Shown: one piece after another, positions 8,301 through 11,930 of the stretch
How the letters are laid out: each line of letters begins with the position of its first letter
Numbering within the stretch: position 1 is the stretch's first letter
Assembly: GCA_023411775.1 (NCBI GenBank)
Contig: JAEYOL010000280.1
Coordinates: 1-11,930, forward strand
DNA length: 11,930 bases
Direction of reading: 5' to 3'
From: Bacteroidota bacterium
GTDB taxonomy: Bacteria; Bacteroidota; Bacteroidia; Chitinophagales; Chitinophagaceae
Position numbers and translations under genes: made by a program
The notes under the pieces: generated by a model
Told to the model about the DNA's origin: nothing
Databases searched by the model: none
Seen by the model: the letters and a program-made list of their open reading frames with translations, nothing else

Positions 8301-8489
8301 AAGAACTTTTAATAGTTCGCGGCTATCCAGGTGGTCCGTAAAATCCGTTGTTGATTTTACCAGGCTAATACTTTCCCCGGTATGGGATTTCCCGTTTGTC
8401 TTATCATTTTTTTTTGCTGGCGATTTCCTTGGAGCGGGCATTTCGGCAGTACCGGTGGCACGGGTAGTGGAATTAGATTTTTTTTTCAT
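2346..8489 (-). CDS. Giant poly-HAMP hybrid histidine kinase with GAF and three receivers
   Basis: A 2047-residue soluble hybrid kinase. Residues 1-45 are basic and low-complexity. Residues about 55-1126 hold HAMP-like units: an irregular A-B-A set (about 57-206), then ten 92-residue B+A repeats (207-1126). Type B units carry REVGTEGKLGGQA...WKDLTDSVNQM and type A units carry AVAKGDLSRKITVDVKGEILELKNTINTM. GAF lies at about 1130-1285 and a coiled coil at about 1290-1352. HisKA has His1363 (NMSHELRTPL). HATPase_c has Asn1483, DTGIG (1523-1527) and GGTGLG (1552-1557). Three receivers have phospho-acceptors Asp1708, Asp1831 and Asp1978 and lysines 1757, 1883 and 2030, and all look intact. There is no HPt and no transmembrane helix, so it should sense in the cytosol. 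The 92-residue repeat pattern is that of fungal group III NIK1/Os-1 kinases, which signal in osmotic and cell-wall stress and have fewer HAMP units. The ligand here is unknown. The start ATG follows a 140-nt divergent spacer. Two A9 runs lie in the first 30 codons. Confidence 0.96.
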   Translation of the reverse strand: MKKKSNSTTRATGTAEMPAPRKSPAKKNDKTNGKSHTGESISLVKSTTDFTDHLDSRELLKVLTEVRSGNFSVRMPIDKIGVSGKICDVLNEIISLNENLVEELNQARNTIGRKGHLNHRVSLPRYAKGSWSSSVEAINSLISDLVHPTIEIAHVISSVAKGNLSQEMPLRIGDHVLQGEFAKIAAEVNDMVKQLNLFSMEVTRVAREVGSEGKLGGQAKVKGVAGVWKDLTDSVNQMAGNLTAQVRNIAEVTTAVAKGDLRKKITVDVQGEILELKDTINTMVDQLNSFSSEVTRVAREVGTDGKLGGQAEVQGVAGTRKDLTDSVNQMASNLTGQVRNIAELTTAVARGDLSRKITVDVKGEILELKNTINTMVDQLNSFSVEVTRVAREVGSEGKLGGQATVKGIGGVWKDLTDSVNQMAGNLTAQVRNIAEVTTAVAKGDLSRKITVDVKGEILELKNTINTMVDQLNSFASEVTRVALEVGTEGKLGGQAKVQDVGGTWKDLTESVNQMASNLTAQVRNIADVTTAVATGDLSKKITVNVAGEILELKNTINTMVDQLNSFASEVTRVALEVGTEGKLGGQAKVQGVGGTWKDLTDSVNQMGSNLTAQVRNIAEVTTAVAKGDLSRKITVDVKGEILELKNTINTMVDQLNSFGSEVFRVAREVGSEGKLGGQADVPGVEGLWKDLTDSVNKMASNLTSQVRNIAEVTTAVANGDLSRKIEVDVKGEILELKNTINTMVEQLRAFASEVTRVAREVGTEGKLGGQANVPGVAGTWKDLTDSVNQMAGNLTAQVRNIADVAIAVANGDMSRKITVDVRGEILQLKETLNTMVDQLRAFASEVTRVAREVGTDGKLGGQAFVPGVAGTWKDLTDSVNQMTGNLTGQVRNIAEVTKAVASGDLTKKVTIDVQGEIFELKNTINTMVDQLNSFAYEVTRVAREVGTDGKLGGQAEVQGVAGTWKDLTDSVNMMASNLTNQVRGIAKVVTAVATGNLKQKLSIVSRGEVAELIDTINEMIDTLALFADQVTNVAREVGVEGRLGGQASVPGASGIWKNLTENVNQLAENLTTQVRAISEVASAVTKGDLTQRIRVEAQGEVEALKDTINQMIANLKQTTQKNQEQDWLKSNLAKFTQMLQGQKDLNTVTRRILSELAQVVNAQKGMFYILEQDDVSKEPKLKLFAAYAYGDEVKASKEFSLGEGLVGQCALEKERILLTNVPKNYLKIGSGLGKSSPVNLVVLPVLFEKEIKAVIELASFETFTDIHLDVLSQLTESIGIVLNTIEANTRTESLLVQSQSLADELRRTNEELQDKAHLLVKQKEEVEAKNKEVEEARLSLEEKAEQLQLTSKYKSEFLANMSHELRTPLISLLIVAQQLYENHDGNLNDKQVSYAKTIHSCGDDLIQLINDILDLSKIESGYISTDFINLPFSEITTFVETTFKHISENRNLRFKIELDEQLPASLETDAQRLNQILKNLLSNAFKFTEKGEVVFRIYEAEKGWRQTSSLDNAKKVVAFEIKDTGIGISKEKQNIIFEAFQQAEGSTSRKYGGTGLGLSISRGLADLLGGTIELQSEVGEGSVFTLYLPIDYNPGMVKKEKQSALKISEYKLGEGMEETEIIQSVPTIKKNETKDLDALNEIINEMGDDRNNIVAGDKVVLVIEDDPRFGKIMIEKAHELDLRVVVATSFGSVFDLVNKFCPIAITLDVKLPDASGWRILDLFKNDINFRHIPVHLISGEENRLLAMHRGARSFNLKPLSTDALDDLFDDIVSFNSIRQKQLLIIEDNEFDSSHVSRILENGDLIGIDVASTGHGALQMIREKEYDCVIVDYMLPDISGLELVSQISTNSKKQMIPILVYSARDFSPKERTQLKQFANRILLKDVSSLDLLLEETVMMLHIDHKDLLPEKRRLIENLRSKNDVLTNKKVLVVDDDVRNLFALTTAFERYKIQTVTAESGREAMSILEESDDIDIVLMDIMMPEMDGYETTQKIRREHKNTSLPIIAVTAKAMKGDREKCIEAGASDYITKPVKIDQLLSLMRVWLYK
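5112..7871 (-). repeat. Ten in-register 276-bp tandem repeats encoding paired HAMP units
   Basis: The codons for the conserved MVDQ motif recur exactly every 276 nt. The Gln codon complements begin at 7632, 7356, 7080, 6804, 6528, 6252, 5976 and 5700, and the diverged equivalents are at 5424 and 5148. No indel disturbs the register over 2760 bp. Each repeat encodes 92 residues: a 39-residue divergent HAMP (type B) followed by a 53-residue stretch holding a canonical HAMP (type A). The two C-terminal copies (residues 943-1126) are the most diverged, while copies 1-8 are nearly uniform. Copies 4 and 5 share an Arg-to-Leu change (VALEVG) seen in no other copy. This is a coding repeat, not a CRISPR array: there are no variable spacers and the reading frame is continuous. 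Confidence 0.93.
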
Positions 8490-8629
8490 TGGACTTATTA
8501 AGAGTAGAGGAATGAGTGGATGACTATGGCTTTAAAAAATTAAAAATTCTATTCAAAAAAAATTATAGGAAAAACCGGTAAAATCAATAATTTCTTACCT
8601 TCAATAAACCAAACACTACACACAAAACT
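8490..8629. promoter_or_regulatory. Divergent intergenic region between giant kinase and receiver gene
   Basis: A 140-nt AT-rich spacer separates the minus-strand giant kinase start from the plus-strand receiver start. On the minus strand, TTG (complement of 8585-8587) is followed after 19 nt by TAATTTTT (complement of 8558-8565). This fits the Bacteroidota TTG-N17-23-TAnnTTTG promoter with one mismatch in the -7 box and would give a leader of roughly 60 nt for the giant kinase. On the plus strand no comparable pair was found. TACCTTCA at 8596-8603 is a weak -7-like box with no TTG at the right distance. No clear operator palindrome or terminator was seen. Confidence 0.35.
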
Positions 8630-9067
8630 GTGCCACTAAACCCTGCAACCCAATCCAATGACCCGGTCTCTCCGACCAAACAAATTCTCTTTGGAGAAGA
8701 TGATCCGGACGAGGAAGAATTTCTGAAAGAAATTTTTTCCGCAATCGATCCCACCTTATCACTAACATTTTATAACAGCGGGAGAAAACTCCTGGCATCG
8801 ATTGAAAATATACCTGATGAAAAACTGCCGGGGCTGATCGTGCTGGACTACAATATGCCCGAATTAAACGGCGCTGAAATACTGAAAGAGTTGAAACGCC
8901 ACCAGCGGTACGAAGCTATACCGAAAATCATCTGGAGCACGTCGGGCTCAGACCATTATAAAAAACTTTGCCTGGACTCCGGGGCGCAGGAGTATGTGAT
9001 CAAGCCTTCCAGTATAGGACAACTGGAATCTGTGGCCAGGCACCTGCTGAGTTATTGCTCCACCTGA
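8630..9067 (+). CDS. Single-domain CheY/Rcp1-like response regulator (GTG start)
   Basis: A 145-residue stand-alone receiver without an output domain. The acidic pocket is Glu23-Asp24-Asp25 (FGEDDPDEEE), the phospho-acceptor is Asp73 (IVLDYNMPELNG), the switch residue is Ser103 (KIIWSTSG) and the conserved lysine is Lys125 (YVIKP). The layout resembles the Rcp1-type receivers that serve phytochrome-like kinases, and the role is probably phosphate shuttle or protein-interaction switch. GTG at 8630 is taken as the start because an in-frame TAA lies at 8588-8590 and no ATG occurs between that stop and the REC fold. The first 17 residues precede the REC core. The gene is divergent from the giant hybrid kinase, a likely partner by position only. 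Its 3' end overlaps the convergent receiver gene by 16 nt. The cognate kinase cannot be read from the sequence. Confidence 0.92.
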   Translation: MPLNPATQSNDPVSPTKQILFGEDDPDEEEFLKEIFSAIDPTLSLTFYNSGRKLLASIENIPDEKLPGLIVLDYNMPELNGAEILKELKRHQRYEAIPKIIWSTSGSDHYKKLCLDSGAQEYVIKPSSIGQLESVARHLLSYCST

Positions 9068-9414
9068 AGTGTCTGAAAGTGTTCATTGAGCAGACTCATC
9101 GTAAGCGGTTTTTCCCAAATTGTAACGTTAGGCGATGCATAGAAAAAATCACCTTTTTGATGATAAGCGCTCACGAGGTAAATTTTAAGGTGTGGATTTT
9201 TTTCCACTATAGATTCCACATGTGACCATCCTTTCCCGTCGGGCAAATTATTATCCAGAAATAAAATATCAGGCCTGTTATCATCAATCCGTTGCAATCC
9301 ATCAGTGAGGTTGAAGGCAAGATCGACGTCATAGTTCTTCCGTTTAAAATAACTCTCCATTATTTTACAATAGTCAATCTCATCATCAATCATTAAAACT
9401 TTTAACTTTAGCAT
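9052..9414 (-). CDS. Single-domain response regulator
   Basis: A 120-residue receiver with no output domain. Asp10/Asp11 (VLMIDDE) form the acidic pocket, Asp54 (LFLDNNLPDGKG) is the phospho-acceptor, Ser82 (YLVSAY) is the switch position and Lys102 (WEKP) is the conserved lysine. The start is set at the ATG complementary to 9412-9414, directly before the first beta strand (MLKLKVLMIDDE). An upstream in-frame ATG at 9474 would add 20 residues that are not part of the fold and would overlap the divergent kinase gene by 34 nt, so it is rejected. With the chosen start only 26 nt separate it from the divergent histidine kinase at 9441. Its 3' end overlaps the other receiver gene tail to tail by 16 nt. 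A role as receiver for the adjacent kinases is inferred from position. Confidence 0.9.
   Translation of the reverse strand: MLKLKVLMIDDEIDYCKIMESYFKRKNYDVDLAFNLTDGLQRIDDNRPDILFLDNNLPDGKGWSHVESIVEKNPHLKIYLVSAYHQKGDFFYASPNVTIWEKPLTMSLLNEHFQTLQVEQ
9403..9410 (+). promoter_or_regulatory. Possible -7 box for the 9441 kinase operon
   Basis: TAACTTTA matches seven of eight positions of the Bacteroidota TAnnTTTG box. It lies 30 nt upstream of the kinase ATG and inside the first codons of the divergent receiver gene. No TTG is found 17-23 nt further upstream, so the call is weak. If it is used, transcription of the two divergent genes would start from overlapping DNA. Confidence 0.2.
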
Positions 9415-9440
9415 TAGTAGAGTTTTTATAAACAACGCGT

Positions 9441-10568
9441 ATGAGTATTGAGCCGATATTAAATCAAAACCCACTTACTTACTCACACCTGTTTTTTATT
9501 TATGAACCTTCCCGCCGGGAAATTTTATTTGCCAGTTCCCCAATAGAAAACTTTTTTGAGTCGACCATCGACTGGCAAAAATCATTTCCGTTTCAATCAC
9601 TCAATCCGTCGCAATCTTCAACGCCGGGACAAACACAAGATCTGGGAAAAAAATGGCAAGAATGCCTAAAGCTGTCAGAAAATGAAACAGCGCAGTTTTC
9701 GTTCCTGGTATCCGGGACAGGTAAAGACCATGTTCTATATCAATTTGACGCTATCAACATCTCAACATCCATCAATAACGCTGAATCTTCGGTTTTATTT
9801 GCCGTAAAAAAATATGTACTGAATACATATCGACCTGGCGACGGGAAAAACCGGGAAAATTATCGGAAAGATTATGCCGAATTTATCGATATCGCAGCGC
9901 ATGACCTGGATGCACCACTTAGGAAAGTGTCACTATTACTGGAAAGGCTTATACAAAAAAATAGTTCCGAAGACCTGCAGAATTACTACCAGCGTATGCA
10001 AAACAATATTCTGGAAATGCGGACACTGATCGACAAACTGTCGGCCTGGTCTGAATTTGGCACCGCTACCCTGCAATGCATGCCCTGTGATACAGCGGTG
10101 TTGTTGTCGAAAGTGCTGAAGGAACTCCAACAAAAGAACCCCGATAAAAATATAAGTTTCGACTCTGCGGATCTGCCTGTATTATGGGGCGATAAGCAAC
10201 AGTTGCAGGAGTTGTTTAAACAGCTATTAAAAAATGCGGTGGTGTTTTCGCGCAAAGGGGAGAACATACAAATAACCGTTAGCAGCGAGACATTGCCAGC
10301 GGTGGAAAAGACGCAATACAACCTGGACCCGCGCCATGAATATGCCCGCATCAGCATTGGTGATAATGGGATTGGATTTGACCCGGAATATGGGGAAAGA
10401 ATTTTTAAACCCTTTGTCCGCCTGCATGGCAAATCGGAATATCCAGGAGCAGGCATGGGACTTGCAATAGGTAAAAAGATCGTCGATAATCACGGTGGAA
10501 TCATATATGGTAAACCGAACCAGGATTACGGCGCCACATTTACGTTAATTTTACCTCAAAGCCGCTAG
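9441..10568 (+). CDS. Cytoplasmic PAS-like sensor histidine kinase
   Basis: A 375-residue kinase. Residues about 12-125 form a divergent PAS-like domain: it opens with HLFFIYEPSRREILFAS (16-32), carries a disordered Ser/Gln/Pro-rich segment (about 53-67), and ends with a strand near 117-124. HisKA has phospho-acceptor His154 in IAAHDLDAPLRKV. HATPase_c has N-box Asn265 (LLKNAVVFS), G1 box DNGIGF (308-313), F box around 322-325 and G2 box GAGMGL (336-341). The kinase core looks complete. There is no transmembrane segment, so the signal is probably sensed in the cytosol. It heads an operon: the next gene, a receiver-PAS kinase, starts 4 nt after its stop. It is divergent from a single-domain receiver only 26 nt away, a likely partner by position. 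The ATG at 9441 is the only start that keeps the whole PAS-like region. No Shine-Dalgarno sequence is seen. Confidence 0.93.
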   Translation: MSIEPILNQNPLTYSHLFFIYEPSRREILFASSPIENFFESTIDWQKSFPFQSLNPSQSSTPGQTQDLGKKWQECLKLSENETAQFSFLVSGTGKDHVLYQFDAINISTSINNAESSVLFAVKKYVLNTYRPGDGKNRENYRKDYAEFIDIAAHDLDAPLRKVSLLLERLIQKNSSEDLQNYYQRMQNNILEMRTLIDKLSAWSEFGTATLQCMPCDTAVLLSKVLKELQQKNPDKNISFDSADLPVLWGDKQQLQELFKQLLKNAVVFSRKGENIQITVSSETLPAVEKTQYNLDPRHEYARISIGDNGIGFDPEYGERIFKPFVRLHGKSEYPGAGMGLAIGKKIVDNHGGIIYGKPNQDYGATFTLILPQSR

Positions 10569-10572
10569 TTTA

Positions 10573-11930
10573 ATGCTGAATGCCAAAGACATCAGGGTTG
10601 CAATAATAGACGATGATGAAGAAGATTTTTTTATCATCAGCGACTGTATCCAGGCCATCGAAGGAAGTAATTTCCACATAGACTGGTACAATAATTACCA
10701 GGACGGTTTGCAAAAGATCAATGCCCGGGAATATGATATTTACTTTGTTGATTACCGATTAGGCAGTCATACCGGGCTGGAACTTTTGCAGGAAATAAAT
10801 CGCAACGGGTTTTATGACCCCGTTGTATTGCTTACCGGCAAAGGCAATAAAGACATCGACATCAAAGCCATGAAATATGGCGCTACCGACTACCTGGTTA
10901 AATCGGAACTGACAACCGAAAAGCTGGAGCGTTGTATCAGGTACTCGCTCGAGCACGCCGCTGACCTGAAAGAACTGAAATCCCAGGAAAACAGGTATCG
11001 TAACCTTTTCGAGACATCCAAGGATGCTGTTTTTATTACGGATACCAACCTGATGTTAACCGAGGTGAACCGGGCTTCTACAAAACTTTTCCAGTTAGAT
11101 AAAGAGCAGTTGCTGAACCACAGTCTTTTTGATTTTATAAAAGGTGGCCAGCAAAAAGACATGCTCAATGAACTTTTCCAGAAAGGAGAAGATGTGGCTG
11201 ACCTGCCCGTGGAAGTTGAGAATCCCGCAGGCGAAGCGAAATCGTGCCTGCTCTCGCTGTCTTTTCCCAAAGAGGAAGCCGATGAGCTTTTGATACATGG
11301 TATCCTGCATGATATCACGAATATTAAAAAGGCAGAGCTGGCCAACCTGCAGGCGCAAAAGCTGGCCGCCAATGAGCGGCTAATGCGTACGCTGGCGCAT
11401 GAGATCAGGAACCCGCTTAATAATATCCTGCTATCAGTCGATCATTTCACACCACCCTACAGTGAAAATGAAGAAAGCCAGAAAAACCTGGTGGGGATCA
11501 TGCAGCGCAACTGCGTTCGCATCAACCATATTATCACCGAACTGCTCAACCTAACCAAGCCACTCGACCCGGTATTTAAAAAACACAGTCTCCAGTCGAT
11601 CGTAGATGAAAGCATTGGACTTGTCTCGGATCGGCTCGATCTGCAAAAGATAGCGATCAATAAAAGCTATCCTGTCACTCCGCTCGATATATCGGCCAAT
11701 AAATCCAAGCTGGTGATCGCAATGACCAATATCATGATCAATGCGGTGGAAGCCATGGAATATGGCAAGGGCGAACTGACGATCACACTTGATGAAAACG
11801 GGCCACATTATTTCGTTTCGATAAAGGACAATGGTAAAGGCATACCCGCAGAATACCAGCAAAGGCTTTTCGAGCCTTTTTTCACACTCAAAAGAAACGG
11901 GATCGGCCTGGGCCTGTCAGCGTCCTATTC
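10573..11930 (+). CDS. Receiver-PAS-histidine kinase, 3' end cut by window
   Basis: The open frame gives 452 complete codons before the right edge. REC spans about 6-125, with Asp13-15 (IIDDDEED), phospho-acceptor Asp60 (YFVDYRLG), Thr88 (VVLLTGKG) and Lys110 (YLVKS). PAS lies at about 140-250 (YRNLFETSKDAVFITD at 142-157). HisKA has His276 in TLAHEIRNPLNNI, of the NtrB-like type. HATPase_c has N-box Asn390 (NIMINAVEA), G1 box DNGKG (419-423), F box FEPFF (433-437) and G2 box GIGLGL (443-448). Only the last part of the ATPase domain is missing, and any C-terminal receiver would lie outside. No membrane segment is seen. The start ATG lies 4 nt after the stop of the preceding kinase, so the two are almost certainly co-transcribed and perhaps translationally coupled. 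The N-terminal receiver suggests control of this kinase by another kinase, possibly its operon partner. That pairing is inference. Confidence 0.95.
   Translation, partial: MLNAKDIRVAIIDDDEEDFFIISDCIQAIEGSNFHIDWYNNYQDGLQKINAREYDIYFVDYRLGSHTGLELLQEINRNGFYDPVVLLTGKGNKDIDIKAMKYGATDYLVKSELTTEKLERCIRYSLEHAADLKELKSQENRYRNLFETSKDAVFITDTNLMLTEVNRASTKLFQLDKEQLLNHSLFDFIKGGQQKDMLNELFQKGEDVADLPVEVENPAGEAKSCLLSLSFPKEEADELLIHGILHDITNIKKAELANLQAQKLAANERLMRTLAHEIRNPLNNILLSVDHFTPPYSENEESQKNLVGIMQRNCVRINHIITELLNLTKPLDPVFKKHSLQSIVDESIGLVSDRLDLQKIAINKSYPVTPLDISANKSKLVIAMTNIMINAVEAMEYGKGELTITLDENGPHYFVSIKDNGKGIPAEYQQRLFEPFFTLKRNGIGLGLSASY

Noticed and set aside
8616..8798. Minus-strand 60-codon open frame over the receiver start
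   Set aside because: It is antisense to the 5' part of a well-supported receiver gene and has no recognisable content.
9415..9474. Longer version of the minus-strand receiver starting at 9474
   Set aside because: The 20 extra residues precede the receiver fold and overlap the divergent kinase by 34 nt. The ATG ending at 9414 begins directly at the first beta strand.
9986..10493. Minus-strand open frames opposite the PAS-like kinase
   Set aside because: They are shadows of the kinase coding sequence with no domain features.

Overview
The window looks like a chromosomal segment of a Bacteroidota bacterium, probably close to Chitinophagaceae. This is inferred from several traits: soluble histidine kinases with SHDLQEPLRK- and AAHDLDAPLRK-type H-boxes, genes without Shine-Dalgarno sequences, AT-rich spacers with TAnnTTTG-like boxes, moderate GC, and a cupin of a type I associate with this group. 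No rRNA, tRNA, CRISPR array, transposase or phage gene was seen.

Layout. Positions 1-83 (minus) hold the first 27 codons of a gene with a signal-peptide-like N-terminus. Positions 84-628 are a long gene-free stretch with an orphan terminator-like hairpin and a nested inverted repeat. A cupin (629-1033, plus) faces a two-gene minus-strand operon that is read from 8489 down to 1047. The first gene of that operon is a 2047-residue hybrid histidine kinase made of a poly-HAMP array, GAF, HisKA, HATPase_c and three receiver domains. The second is a 430-residue receiver-histidine kinase. Divergent from this operon is a single-domain receiver (8630-9067, plus). A second single-domain receiver (9052-9414, minus) converges on it with a 16-nt overlap. 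A plus-strand operon then runs off the right edge: a PAS-like histidine kinase (9441-10568) and, 4 nt later, a receiver-PAS-histidine kinase (10573 onward, cut by the window end).

About nine tenths of the window is two-component signalling: four kinases and seven receiver domains. None of the signalling proteins shows a transmembrane segment, HPt domain or DNA-binding output domain. The plausible reading, which is inference, is a cytoplasmic phosphorelay hub. Its centre is the giant HAMP-repeat kinase, whose 92-residue repeats closely resemble those of fungal group III (NIK1/Os-1-type) hybrid kinases but are more numerous. The single-domain receivers could act as phosphate shuttles or protein-interaction switches. 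The stimulus and final output lie outside what the window shows.
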